Of a stretch of 64,000 bases of DNA, positions 13,121 to 27,700 are shown piece after piece. Position numbers and translations under genes: made by a program. The DNA is from Phialophora verrucosa (Eukaryota > Ascomycota > Eurotiomycetes > Chaetothyriales > Herpotrichiellaceae). The notes under the pieces were generated by a model. The model was not told where the DNA came from, did not search any database, and was given only the letters and a program-made list of their open reading frames with translations. Within the stretch, counting starts at the first letter, position 1, and the number at the start of each line of letters is the position of its first letter. The DNA lies in NCBI GenBank assembly GCA_002099365.1, contig MSED01000010.1, positions 1-64,000 on the forward strand. Reading direction: 5' to 3'.

Positions 13121-13421
13121 TAAACTAAGGTAAGGCTTTATAGCCTCTAAGTAAAGGGTCGTACAGCGGTAAGTACTATCTCTTTATCCCCGGTATACTA
13201 TATAATAATAAATAGCTTTATAAGTAATAGTATTATATATTTTATTATCTATAGTATATATATATATATTAAATATATATAACTGCTCTACTTACAATAT
13301 ATAGCGGAGGTATATAGCTTTATACTAAGGATTTAACTAATTAAATAGTACGGTTATTTATTTATATATTATATAGATATATATAACTAATTAGCGCTAT
13401 AAGTATTACTACCCTATTATA
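13121..13421 (-). repeat. Family C LTR 1 (301 bp; 3' LTR of the full element)
   Basis: Begins TAAACTAAGG and ends CTATTATA. It aligns end to end with 24487-24785 and 28699-28997. All copies share an AT palindromic stretch near the middle (TATATATATATTAAATATATATA). Confidence 0.9.
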
Positions 13422-16400
13422 TCCCTCTCTTATCGCTCGCTTCTTAACGACCTTACTTAAGTACTCTTAGAACTAATCTTATTACCCTTCGTGAGCTTCT
13501 CTATTACCTCCCTAAAGTTATTAATCTACTTATCTTCTAATCCCTTCGGACTTTTTATTCTCGGTTTAGGAGATAACTCTATAGTCTTTACTTTATATTT
13601 AACTATTTTATAAATATTTTATATAACTTTATATTAATCTTTAATATCTATAGTAATAGCTAAAAGTATCTATTAAAGGCGTTAAGATTTATATATCTTT
13701 ATATTAATAATAGCTATAGTATTCTTAATAATTTAGAGTCTATAGCTATAAGTATCGCCTTATTAATTCGAAATAAGCTTTTACTTTATATAAGATAATA
13801 TTAAAGACTTTAGTATCTAACTATTTAATAAAGAAGTTTATTATAGTTATAGCTCTTTAAGTTTAGGTTAATAAGGAATTAATAATTAAGTAGAACTAAG
13901 TTATAACGTCGGCGATAAGGAATAGTTAATAGTTTTCTTCTCTCTTTAAGTTATTATTAAATATAATAAAGCGTTTTATATAATTATTTATATTTCCCTA
14001 ATCTTTAAACTTAACTATTTATTTAGCTTTAAGGTAAGAATTAACTTAGCTTTAGAATATTAAGCTTATAATATATTTACACTATATATAAATCTCTTTA
14101 TAGCGGGAAATAATTCCGGCTTTAATAAAGGAGTTATTAACTTATCCGGAATTAGTAAAACTAAAGTAAGTTATCTTTAAGCTATAAGATAAAATATTAA
14201 CTATATAATAATTAAAGTAGCTAAGAAGAACTTAATAGCGCCGCTAACCTTATTCCTTTTCTTATCTCTTAATTAGTTAGTTAAGACCTTTTATCGGATC
14301 TTTATAATATATTATAATTTATTCTAAACCCTTAAGATATAATTTAATACTCTTCTTAACTATATAAAGATATATAACTATATAAAATTTAAATATATAT
14401 TTTATAAATAATAATAGCGCGCTAATTATTTTATTAGCTCTAAATTTATAATAATATATTATATCTTCCTTTATTACTAGTAACTTTTATAACTTAAAGT
14501 TTTACTAGTAAATATATTATTAGATTATTAACTAAATAAACTAAATAGCTAGTTAAGTATTTAAGATTAAATTTAATAATATTAAAGAAGTATTAGCTAT
14601 AATTAACTCGGGCGAAGGAATAGTACTAAAGAGATTTATAATATATATTCTCTAGTTTATAATCTATTAATTAATTTTAATACTATAAAATATACTAAAG
14701 ATTTTCGGCTTTTTTATAAATAATTTATATATAGATATTAAAATATTAAAGCTAGAAGTTATTATTAATAAGCGAGGTCTTTTTAGTACCCTTAAGATAT
14801 TAATAAGGTTATTCTTTATTAGCTTTATCTATTCTTTACTTTTAAGAGTAGAATAAAGTTCGCCGGGCTTTATAAGTTAAACTAAACCTTTTTAATAAGT
14901 ATTAACTAAATTTAATTTAATTGTTACTATATTTTACTATAACTTTATAGGAATTAGCGCTATAAGACTTAAAGTTTAAAGTAATTCCGAACTAGTTTAC
15001 TCGATCTATTTCTTCTAAATACCCGGTCGCTTAGTTAGGGTAGTAGTAAGCCTACTTAATCCTAAAAGATTCGCGATTATAGAAGTAAAAAGCTTATCGG
15101 TCTTCTTATATATAATAAGCCGATAACTTATAGTCTCTAGTATAGACTCGATAATTTATTTCGGCGGCGTAAATAGAGCTATCTTCGCGTCTAGATATCC
15201 TTTTAAGGTAATTAAGTTTATATAGTTAAGAGGTTAAGCCTTAACTTAATATAGTCTATTTATTTTAATTAGTCTATATCTTTTAATTATAAAAGCCTAT
15301 TTAAGATTACTTTAATTTTAGTTTTAGATAGTTTTATTTATAATCGCGCCTTTATTTATAATAATTTATAAATCGCCGGCGGTTAAATATAATATAGTAA
15401 AGAAGTAATACTTTAATTTTAGCTCTCTCTTAATTTTTATAAGTTAATAAATTATTTTATATAAGACTATTTATAATATTATTAAAGATATTTTATTAAA
15501 ATATAATAAGTACTTCTAAATATACTAGTACTAATCTAGTAAAGTAGTAGTATCTTCGTTATATAAAATAATTAATTAGTTAAAGAATTCTATAGAAGTT
15601 TAAGAAGATAACTTTAAGGGTAGCTTAATATTTTTATTTTTATATTTACTAATAAATATTTTAATATTATTTATATATATATAGTTTAAAAAAAGTTTTA
15701 ATTAAAGTTCTTCTTAATAATTATATCTTTTACTAAATTTTTCTTTTCCGGAAACTAATATATAGTACTTCTTAAATTTAGTCTTAATAAGTTTATAATA
15801 CTTTATTAAGTTATAAACCTTTTAGGCTATTATATTATACTAGTTATCTATTTCTTTATACTTAATCTTAATATAGCTAAAGAAGTTATTAATATAGTCT
15901 AGATTATTCTAATTAATAACTTTAATAGTAACTTTAAAAGATACTTCTTTAGTTTAGATAAGGTAGTGTATTAATAAGATAGGCTAGTTATTAACTATAT
16001 AAGTATTAAGAGCTTAGTATTTTTATCGTCAGCTAGCAGGAACTATAGAATTAGGATTTAGTTAAATAACCGGCGGCTTTAGTTATAATTAATGTTAAGC
16101 TCTAGATATCTTAACGGTAAGATTAGTTTAGACTTTTAGTAAAAAGCTATAAAGACGAATTTAAAAGGTAATAAGAATAAAGTATATAATTAAATAAAGC
16201 TTATAGTATAATTAAAATATTAAAAAGAGAGAGAAAAGGCGAATTTAATAAAAATATTAATAGTTATAGAAGCGTTAAAGATTAATTTAAAGATTTTAGA
16301 ATAATTTAGAAAATTAAATTAATAATAAAGAAGAATTATTTAATAATTAAAGTTTATATTAAAGAAGAAAGATATAAGGTTAAGGAGGAAGGTATTTATA

Positions 16401-17200
16401 AGTAGTTAAGAGGGAGAGGGTAAGGATAAATATATATTATAAATTAATACTTTTTAATATTAAGTAATAATATAATAAAATAAAATATTACTATTTATAA
16501 ATAATAAGATATTTTTATTATCTTCTTTATCTCTTAAACTTATTAAGACCCCTAAACTAAATAATATATATTTACTATATAATAGCTTAAGAATAGAGAT
16601 CTAAAAGATTAAGTAATTATATAGATATTAGTTTATTAACCTCTCTTAATTATAATTATATATACTTAAAATACTTATTATTTAATATTATTAAACGCTT
16701 TATTTCCTTTATTAATAACTAATATTTAATTTATTATTAATAGTATTTAATATTATACCTCCCTTAACTATATTAATATTTAACTAATTATAACGCTTCT
16801 AGAAACTCTATATAATATATAAGTATATATAGTTAATTAAAGATAGCACTAAAGGTCTTAGCGCTAACCTTAATTCTTCTTCGCTCTAAATACGCTATAT
16901 TATTCTTAACTTAACTTTTCTAGCTTTATTTATCTATTCTAATATTTACTATATCTAGAGTAGTAATATCTCGCTTTAATATCGCTTCTCTCTTCTTTAA
17001 GATCTTAAGTTAATAAGATAATAAGATCTATAAACCGAAATAACTTAATTTTAAGAAAATCCCTATTATAACTATACTCTAAACACTAAATTATTATAAC
17101 CTAACTAAAAGAAAACTATAAATAAACTAAAGAAATTTAACTTTAAACTTTCCTATACTAGCGATAGCGATATTATACTTCCCTTACTACTTTATAATAA
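13422..17200 (-). pseudogene. Extra coding-like region downstream of family C integrase
   Basis: About 3.8 kb separates the end of the recognisable integrase from the 3' LTR, far more than a Gypsy element needs. On the minus strand several blocks read for 60-120 codons with only TAA/TAG interruptions: one at about 15250-14820 (containing IYAAEINYRVYTRDYKLSA), one at about 13940-13640, and a Lys-rich tail at about 13600-13430 (KPRIKSPKGLEDK). Part of the interval, around 16150-16760, is simple purine-rich or AT-rich DNA. I do not recognise a family. Candidates are an additional retroelement frame, a captured gene, or a separate decayed insertion. Confidence 0.45.
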
Positions 17201-20200
17201 TAAAGTATAGTATAAAGTAAAGTACTTACCTTATTCCTTTATAGATTCTTTAAATATATCTAAGCCGATATATTATTCCTAAATTTTATCGCTAACCGAA
17301 GGTATCTTTACTATAAATACTAATTCTTTATTTATCGATAGTAGTATTTTCGCTCTTTATTTAAATCGCCGGTTATAATATAAGCGTAAAGATATCTTTT
17401 ATAAGGAAGGTATATTATTATCGTCCGAAGACTTCTTAATATCTATAGAATAAGAAAGATTAAAAGTTAAAACTTCGCGAGCTTTTTCTTTTTAGGGATT
17501 ATCTTTAGATATAGATTTAATATTTATAAGAAAATTATTAAAGCGTTAATAGAATCGCTTAAGATAGTTAGTTATATAAGTTCCTTATAGTTAAGAACTA
17601 TTAAGTTCCGTTAAAATATATATTTCCTTCTCTTAATTTATCTCTATAATTCTAAATAATTTAAACTAGCGGAATATTAATTTCTTTTCTATAAATATAT
17701 TTATTAACTTAGCTATATTATAGCTTAATACTAATATACTCTTCTTAAGTAGTTATAAGTATAGGTTATAATATTTATTAAAGTACTTCTTTTCTAGCCT
17801 TCGTATCTTATTTAAATATATCGCCGCCTCTTTTAGATCTTAGTTATATTTTTTAAAAGCTTATATATATATAGCGATTAAATTAATAATATTAATAATT
17901 TTATCTTAATTTATAATATTTTATATTATAATCTTAAGTTTAATAAAAAGAATTAATTATTTAAGGAACTTAACTTTATATAATATTATACTAGTTCTAG
18001 CTTTAACTATTATTTAGTCGGCCTAAAGAATAGTATAAAGGTAATTTATTTAAGTACCGCCGCCGTTAGTATAAATTATCTTTAAGAGAGTGTTTATAAC
18101 GCCTTTATACTTAACTTCTACTTAGCTATTTATTTATAAATAATATATAAAGATAACTATATATTTAATCTTATATCTATTTATAAGTACTTTTACTTAA
18201 CCTTTATTCTCCGGTCCGCTATTATATACTAGTTATTTAAATAGTCTATAGCGATAAATAATCTTCTCTTAAAGGAACTTTATTATAATAGTACTATTAG
18301 TAGCTATAATACCTCGCGCTTCTATTTAGCCGCTTATATTACTTCGAGCTTTAATAAGATATCTCTTTCCTTAAGATATTAATATTAAGGTATAATTAAT
18401 ACTAATTTATTCTTAATATTTATTAACTAAAGTCGGGAATATTATATTATATAATCTTTAGCTTATATAGAATTAGTATTTTAAATAAGTCTTTATAAAT
18501 ACTTTTATATTTTAATATTAACTCTTCTAATAATAATAGTCAAATACTCTTTAATATATTATTTCTCAACTAAAATATCTAGTATTATTATATATTATTT
18601 CGAGTATCTTTCGCTTCTCTATATTATTATTAATTATTCTTTTACTTAGCTTATTCTCTATTAGCTTCTAAAATAAATACTCTTCTCTTATAAAGTAGTT
18701 AACTAAGTCTTTTTAGAGTTTCTAAAATTTATTATTATTTATTCTTAAAAAACGCTACTAATCTTATAGATATTTAGCGAGCCTTTTCGATTCCTTTAAA
18801 TACTCTCCCTTAAATAACTAGACTATATAAAGTTTATTAAAGCTTATAGATTAATCTTAAGTATAAATAACTATAGGCTTTATTAAAGTAAAGTCTTAAT
18901 AAGTAATATTCTATTTAATTAATTAAAGGCTTCCCTATATAAAGAGTATTTAAACTTTAATTTAATCCTTAATATCCTTTTCTTATTTAGCTTCTTTAAT
19001 ATCTTCTTAAGTTAGAGGACGTTAAGATAAGGTATCGGTAACTATATTCTACTTACTTAGAATATACTATACTTCAAAATCGAATCTATAGATCTATACT
19101 AGTTATTAATTAACGATAGCCTTAGGTAAGTCGATAGACTACTAATTAAGTTAGGCTATAAAAGTTATTATATTAGTCTCTATAATAAAGTAGATAATGT
19201 ATAGCTAATATTTAAACTTCTTAAGAGCTTTTAGTAATCCGCGGGCTTCCTACTTAAATATATTATACTTTCTTTTAACCTTAAACTAAATACCGCTCTT
19301 ATACTTTATAGTATATTATTTATTTATTACTAGATCTATCTATATAATTATAGCGCTTTAGCCTCTTCCGCTAATATTAATAGTAAATATAATTAAGCTA
19401 GCGCTTTCTTAATAGTCTAGACTAATTAATATAAAAGTAGAGGATAACGCCTTCTTTAGTTCTTCTATACTTTTAATATATATCTTTATTTAGATTTAAA
19501 TAATATTCTTTTAAAGTAAATTATATAAAGGCTTTACTATTATTATAAAATATAAAATCTATATATAATAATATATATAAATCTTAAGGAATTTATAAAG
19601 TTCTAGCTAGTTTATCGAAGTTAGCTATATTAGAATCTTATAAATCTTAAACTATTATAAATATTATCCGTCCCGATTATAGATATACTCGACTATTTTA
19701 ATCCTTTATATATAGAGCTATAGCTTTTATCCGGCTATAGTAGCACTAGTAAGCTTAAAATTAAGTAATATCGCGTCTAGATTTATTAGATATTTTAATA
19801 TATATAAGTATACTTAAGGAACTACCTTTTATTATTAGTAATCGCTCTTTAACCCCTTTATACTAATATTATCTAGGAATAGCTAAGTAGCTTTCGGTAT
19901 CTATTCCTTTAGAATCTAGTTTATAATCTATATAAATTACGCTATAGAATTTATTATACCCTATAAGAGCGTTATATAATAAATAAGTCTAATTAAAGTA
20001 TAAATATTTATTAAATTTCGACTCTCTTTTATAAATTTAATTTAATTATAACTTAAGAGCTAATTTAATAAAGAAATTATTTATATTTTATTAAATTTTT
20101 CCGCGAAGTTATTAGCTAAAGAAAATAAGTTTATATCTTAAATTATTACTTAATTAATATTCTATACTATAATTATTAATTAATACTCTTTAGGCTTCTT

Positions 20201-20590
20201 TTTCTTAATTAGAAAGAATAGATTCTAATATAATTTATATTTTAGTTTAAAGAGATTTAAGTTAATCTTCTCCTTTATTAATATAATTACTATTAGCTTA
20301 AGTACTTTCGGGATAAGGAAGCTCTTTATTTACTATAGGATATACGAAATAGTCCTTATTACCTATAGAGATACTACTTTATAATAAATCCGCCTAATTT
20401 CTTTAAGGTCTTAAGCTAAAGCTCCTTCGCGGTTATATAGAATCTCTATAAAGATCTCCTTCTCACTAAGCGTTAGATTAAGTCCGATAACTAATTTCTC
20501 TAGATATTCGGGCGTTAAGCGTTACCCCCGAGGAAATTTAATAAGATATAAACTTATTTAATTTAAGAATATATATAGCCGGCTATTATA
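17200..20590 (-). pseudogene. Degraded pol (RT, RNase H, integrase) of the full family C element
   Basis: On the minus strand, reverse transcriptase runs from about 20350 down to 19550. A segment ending WDLKEIRRIHH-like (now DLKEIRRIYYK) lies near 20400. The active site LFLDDI has become LFLDNI: Asp is kept at 19871-19873 and Asn is at 19868-19870. RNase H follows at about 19450-18700, and integrase-like sequence with a charged C-terminal part at about 18550-17250, with less certainty. This RT is distinct from those of A and B: it has FLDD rather than YLDD, and the KEIRRIHH-type lead-in. So family C is a separate Gypsy lineage. Interrupting codons are TAA/TAG throughout. Confidence 0.75.
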
Positions 20591-23500
20591 AATAGCTATT
20601 ACTTACTTCTATACCTTTATACGCTAGTTTAAGAGCTTATTAGGCGTCGAACTATTCTAGAAATCTAAATTAATAAGTTTTATCTTATTAACCTTCCGCT
20701 TATATAAAGTATTTATATAAACTTCTAAAGGCTTTCTAAATTAATATTATTTATAATATTATTTATTCTTTAAGTCTTATATTATAGCTTCTTTATTAAA
20801 TAATCTTAAGAACTTTACTAGTTACCGGTTATCTTTAATATTAAAAGGTTAAGCTTAAAAGTATATTTTATTAAATTTATTATTACTTAAATTATAAGTA
20901 TCTAAGGCGGAGATTAAAGTATTATTTTTATTTATCTTAAAGTTAATTACTTACGCTCTCTCTCGATTTTACTAAGCCTTAACTAAAGCGAGTATAGGCC
21001 TTTTTATCTCTTTATATTTATTTAGTCTTTTAAAGTAGATATATATATAAGCTTAATTATTAATTTTATTATTATATTATTACTAAAATCCGAAGCTAAC
21101 TATATAAAAAGCTAAAGCCGCTTCTTATTAAAGCTATCTATTAGACTTATAATATATATATTATTATTCTTCTCCTAGACTAAGCCTTAAGTAGCCTTCT
21201 AGAACAGTTTACTTAAAATAAAGCGATATATTAAATCTATAATATTTATTATATAAATATTAGTTAAGACTTTAATCTTAGCGATATTAATTACTATATC
21301 TTTAATTATATTTATAAAATCTTCTCGATCTTTATTAAATCCTATAGTATTATAAATAAATTTTATCTTTTATATAAGTTAAGATAATCTCTAGTCTTTA
21401 ATTAGACTTAAGGATATTAAATTAATTTTCGCTTTAGTATTTAGTAATAAATCTTTATACTACCCTTATATCTTTACCGGTAAATAAAGGTAGCTGCTAT
21501 AATATAATCGCGGACGCGTTAAACGGTCCTTATTAAAGCTTATCTATATTATATTAACTCTTATAATAGATTCTTTTTAAGTTTATATTATTTTAACTTA
21601 TAAAGAATATATTTAATAAATTAGCTTTTACCTACCTTTATTATAATACTAATACTTACGGGAAAACTATTTATTATATACTTCTTTTATTAATAATAAG
21701 GCTTATAATTAAATAGTTACCTCTTAACTTAGTAGCTAGTTAATAATTCTCCCGATACTATTTAAATCCTACGAGAGTACCTTCTAAAGAGGCCTAAAAC
21801 TAGGCGGTCTATATTATATCTCCTTTATAATATATAGACGTTATAAAACTTACCTTAGGCGTATATATTTATCGTTATCGCTTATCTTAATATTTTTTAA
21901 TCGCGAGTTATATATTTAGTTATCCTATATATTATATAGAGTTATTAGCGGCCTCTAATTAGTTAACTATTTTAGCGCGAAAATATCGTCTATAGTATTA
22001 TTAAAGATAATCTCTTTATTCGGTTTTATTTATCGCGTTATATAATATCGCTAACTATTTATAATAAGCTTATATATATTAGTCTAAAGGTGCTTCGCTT
22101 ATATATATCCTTCTTACTATAGTACTAATCGCTTTTTAAGAGCGTTAATATAAATATTAGTCTTTAATTAATTAATATAAATTCCTCTTAACTTAACTAA
22201 CTTTAGTATATATAAATCGTCTTTTAAATCTTTTAATATACTATAATCTAGCTTTAATCCGACCGCTTAAATAAAGTTTATTCTTACTAAGAGCGGCTTT
22301 AGATCCTCTTTCTTTATCTCGTAAGGCTATCTAAAAGAGATACCCGTAAACTTATCGACCTTATATATAATCTATTTTAAATATTTAAGCTTTATCTCTT
22401 TTTACGGAATTAGTAGCGCTAGTAAAAGCCGATCTTAACCGCGGAACTTCTTTAGTATAATTTTATAATTTAAGTTAAGATATAATATACCGGCGGCCTT
22501 TTAATATATTTATTATAAATCTTTATATAATATATAGCTTTATTAGTTATAGAGAAAGCAGCCCCCTCTAGTAGTACTTATATTCGACTTACGCCGACTA
22601 AATTACCCTTTAGTATAGTACTATAGATTACCTTTAAACTTTATTAATTATTCTTAGAAAGAAGGTTCTTAAGAAGGCTAAATCGCTTTTAAAGAAACTC
22701 CTCTTAAAGCTTTAATTAATTTACTTATAAAGTTAAGAGTAATTATATTACGCGTCTAGATTAGTAACGTAAGCGCTCTTATTAATTAGGTTAATTTATC
22801 TACTAAAGATATAGTAATTCCTAAGGTTATAGGCTTTATTAACTATATCTATATATTCTCTTTAGTCTTTATAGTTATATTATTTAGTTAATCTTTTTAA
22901 TATTTATCTTCTTAAGCTTCCTCCTTTTAGAATATAGAAGGTTAAGTCTCTTTTTTATATACTAAGTTCTAATATTTCTTATTTAGTATACTCTATATAA
23001 ACTTACTAATCTTATTATTAACTTTTTATAAGTCTCTTACTTATTCCTAATACTTCTAGAAGTTTAAGTTCTTTAGCTTCTTATTTAGTAAGTTCTACTT
23101 CTTCCGAATCTTATCTATATATACCTTTAGTAGTCTAGAGAGGAAAAGATAATAGTAAATATAGTTAATCTCTACTCTATTATTAATTAAATACTTTATA
23201 GCCTTATAGAACTAATAAAGGTATAAATTAAGGTTTTAGAACTTATCGCGATAACGTCTTAAGAATATATAAAGATAGTATATATTTATTATTTACTATA
23301 TTTTATCTTAATTCTTATATTTATTTAGAATTCTCTCTTTAAATTTAATTTAATCTATCTTATTATACTCTATAAGCTCTTTATATCTCTCTTTCTCTAT
23401 CTTTAATATAAAATATATAGATCTTTAGATATACTCTTTACTATTTATTACTTAATTATATCTATATAGCTCTTTAAACTCGTTAAAGAAGGTAATTACG

Positions 23501-24486
23501 TTCCTTCTATTAAAATATAGTAGGTTATCGCTTCTATCCGAGCTCTAAGGTATCTCTCTTATAGATATTACTATAGAAGAAATATATACTAGGGGCGTTA
23601 AGATTTCCGGCGTTAATAATCTCTATATAATATTATTTGCCGCGATAAATAATATTACCTTTTCTTTTCTATTTAAGGCTCTAAATAAAGTTATCTTTAG
23701 CTTCTCTATTAATTTAATAAAATAAAATAAATATAAGTCTTATTTTTTTAAGTAAAGTAATTTAAACTTTAGATATTTATATATTTTATTATTTTTATAT
23801 ATATAAAAGATTACTTCTTTTAATAGTTAATAGTTATTACTTTTTTAAACGTTTATAGATAGTTTTAGGGTTTTAGAGGATCCTCTCTTTTAGTTTAATT
23901 TTAGTAATTTCTATTATTACCTATAGTTATTCCTTTACGTTCGATTATCGAGTCTCTTTTTATTAAATATAGTTAATACTTTAATATTAACTCTCTATTA
24001 AATAGATCTTTAATCTTAAGTAACCTATTCTCTTCTAGAGCTTAAGGGGTATTAAGGTTAACCGTATTCCCCTCTTTAAGTATTAATCGTTAGTCTTAAG
24101 TCTTTTAAATAGTTATTTAGTTATTAGTTTCCGCCCTATATAATAATAACTAATATATATAGCTAGAACCCCGAAAGAATACCTTAAGTAGCGGTCTTCT
24201 TAAATAGCTAGTATAGTTTATAACCTACGCCTATATAGCGAGATAGATTTACTTAGCTAGTAATTTAAACGATTCCCCTATATAGCGATCCTATATATAT
24301 AGCTAGCTTCTCTAGTTTTAGTTAATTAATCGGTAGATAGATAAGTAGTTAGTCTAATCGGTCCTTATTATTTATAATATTATATCGTTGTTTTATCGTC
24401 TATCTAATCGTCTTATCGCGTATAGACTTACTCGCGTTACTATAGTCCTAAGATTCTTAGGCGAATATTCTTATTAGAGGTATTAA
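20591..24486 (-). pseudogene. Gag/protease part of the full family C element
   Basis: This is the 5' half of the internal region, between RT and the LTR at 24487. It is duplicated at 24786-28698 with mainly transition differences. A Cys/His-containing remnant near 22540-22560 (minus strand) could be a nucleocapsid knuckle, but I could not confirm the spacing. Assignment as gag/PR rests on position between the 5' LTR and RT. Confidence 0.6.
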
Positions 24487-24785
24487 TAAACTAGGGTAAG
24501 GCTTTATAGCCTTTAAGTAGAGGGTCGTATAATAGTAAGTATTATCTCTTTATCTCTAGTATACTATATAATAATAAATAGCTTTATAAGTAATAGTATT
24601 ATATATTTTATTATCTATAGTATATATATATATTAAATATATATAACTACTCTACCTATAATATATAGCGGAGGTATATAGCCTTATACTAAAGATTTAA
24701 TTAATTAGATAGTACAGTTATTTATCTATATATTATATAGATATATATAGCTAATTAGCGCTATAAGTATTACCGCCTTATTATA
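24487..24785 (-). repeat. Family C LTR 2 (299 bp; shared middle LTR)
   Basis: It serves as the 5' LTR of the full element on its left and the 3' LTR of the truncated unit on its right. No polypurine tract follows on its right side, as expected if the deletion removed it. Confidence 0.9.
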
Positions 24786-27700
24786 ATAGGTAGCTATTAT
24801 CTACTCCTATACCCTTATACGCTAGTTTAAGAGCTTATTAGGCGTTAAACTATTCTAGAAATCTAAATTAATAGATTTTATCTTATTAGTCTTCCGCTTA
24901 TATAAAATATTTATATAAGCTTCTAAAGGCTTTTTAAATTAATATTATTTATAATATTATTTATTCTTTAAGTCTTATATTATAGCTTCTTTATTAAATA
25001 ATCTTAAAGACTTTACTAATTATTAGTTATCTTTAATATTAAAAGGTTAAACCTAAAAATATATTTTATTAAATTTACTATCGCTTAAATTATAAGTATT
25101 TAAGATAAAGATTAAAGTATTATTTTTATTTACCTTAAAGTTAATTATTTATACTCTTCTTTAATTTCGCCGAGCTCTAACTAAAGTAAATATAAGCCTT
25201 TTTATCTCTTTATACTCGCTTAGCCTTTTAAAGTAAATATATATATAAACTTAACTATTAACTTTATTATTATATTATTACTAAGATCTAAAGTTAACTA
25301 TATAAGAAGCTAAAGTTACTTCTTATTAAAGCTATTTATTAAACTTATAATATATATATTATTATCCTTCTCCTAGACTAAGCCTTAGATAGCCTTCTAG
25401 AATAGCTTACTTAAAATAAAGCGATATATCGAATTTATAATATTTATTATATAAATATTAATTAAGACTTTAATCTTAGCGATATTAACTATTATATCTT
25501 TAATTATATCTATAAAATCTTCTTAGTCTCTATAATTTTTATAGTATTATAAATAAACTTTATCTTTTATATAAGTTAAAATAATCTTCGGTCTTTAACT
25601 AGACTTAAGAATATTAAATTAATCTTTACTTTAATATTTAGTAATAAATCTTTATACTACTCTTATATCTTTACCGATAAATAAAGGTAACTACTATAAT
25701 ATAATCGCGGACGTATTAAATAGTTCTTATTAAAGCTTATCTATATTATATTAACTCTTATAATAAGTTCTTTTTAAGTTTATATTATTTTAACTTATAG
25801 AGAATATATTTAATAAATTAGCTTTTATCTACCTTTATTATAATATTAATACTTATAAGAAAACTATTTATTATATATTTCTTTTATTAATAGTAGGTTC
25901 TATAATTAAATAATTACCTTTTAATTTAGTAACTAGTTAATAATTCTCCTAGTATTATTTAAATCTTATAAGAGTATCTTCTAAAGAGGCTTAGAACTAG
26001 GCGGTTTATATTATATCTCCTTTATAATATATAGGCGCTATAAAACTTACCTTAAGTATATATATTTATTATTATCGCCTATCTTAGTATCTTTTAATTA
26101 TAGGTTATATATTTAGTTATCCTATATATTATATAAAGTTATTAGCGGCCTTTAATTAGTTAATTATTCTAATATAAAAATATTATTTATAATATTATTA
26201 AAGATAATCTCTCTATTTAGTTTTACTTATTATATTATATAATATTATTAACTATCTATAATAAGCTTATATATATTAGTCTAAAGGTACTTTACTTATA
26301 TATATCCTTCTTATTATAGTACCGGTCGCTTCTTAAGAGCGTTAATATAAATATTAGTCTCTAGTAGATTAATATAAATTCCTTTTAGTCTAGCTAGCTT
26401 TAGTATATATAAATTATCTTTCAAGTCTTTTAGTATACTATAATTTAGCTTTAATCTAACTACTCGAATAAAGTTTATCCTTACTATAAGCGGCTTTAGA
26501 TCCTCTTCCTTTATACTGTATAACTATCTAAAAGAGATATCTATATACTTATCGATCTTATATATAATCTATTCTAAATATTTAAGCTTTATCTCTTTCT
26601 ATAGAATTAGTAGCGCTAGTAAAGGCCGGTCTTAACTATAGAACCTCCCTAGTATAATCTTATAATTTAAGTTAAGATATAACATATTAGCGGCCTTTTA
26701 ATATATTTACTATAGATCTTTATATAATATATAGCCTTATTAATTATAGAGAAAGTAGCTCCCTTTAGTAATACTTATATTTAACTTACGCTAACTAAAT
26801 TACCCTCTAGTATAGTACTATAGATTACTACTAAATCTTACCGACCGTTTTTAAAAAGAAGGTCCCTAAAAAAGCTAAATTACTTTTAGAGGAACTCCCT
26901 TTAAGGCTTTAATTAATTTATTTATAAAGTTAAGAGTAATTATATTATATATTTAGATTAGTAGTATAAGCGCTCTTATTAATTAAGTTAGTTTATTTAC
27001 CGAAAATATAATAGTTTCTAAAGTTATAGGCTTTATTAACTATATCTATATATTCTCTTTAGTCTTTATAGCTATACTATTTATTTAATCTTTTTAATAT
27101 TTATCTTCTTAAGCTTCCTTCTTCTAGAATATAGAAGGTTAAATCTCTTTCTTATATACTAAATCTTAATATTCCTTATTTAGTATACTTTATATAAACT
27201 TATTAGTCTCGTTATTAACTTCCTATAAGTCTCTTACCTATTCTTAGTACTTTTAGAAATTTAAATTCTTTAGCTTTCTATTTAGTAGATTCTATTTCTT
27301 TTAAATTTTATCTATATATACCTTTAGTTTTCTAGAGAGGAAAAGATAATAGTAAGTATAGTTAGTCTCTACTTTATTATTAATTAAGTATTTTATAGCC
27401 TTATAAAACTAATAAAGATATAAATTAAGGTTTTAAGATTTATCGCGATAACGTCTTAAGAATATATAAAGATAATATATACTTATTATTTATTATATCT
27501 TATCTTAATCTTTATATTTATTTAAAACTTTCTCTTTAAATTTAATTTAATTTATCTTATTATACTTTATAAGCTCTTTATATCTCTTTTTCTTTATCTT
27601 TAATATAAAATATATAAATCTCTAAATATACTCTTTACTATTTATTACTTAATTATATCTATATAGCTCTTTAAACTTTTTAAAGAAGATAATCGCGTTC

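Noticed and set aside
13255..13282. AT palindrome in the family C LTRs as a possible origin or terminator
   Set aside because: Alternating TA runs are common in RIP-mutated DNA, and the palindrome is simply shared by all three LTR copies.
13301..13312. GGAGG motif (CGGAGGTATATAG) resembling a ribosome-binding site in the family C LTRs
   Set aside because: The window is fungal. The motif lies in an LTR with no frame following, and Shine-Dalgarno sites do not apply.
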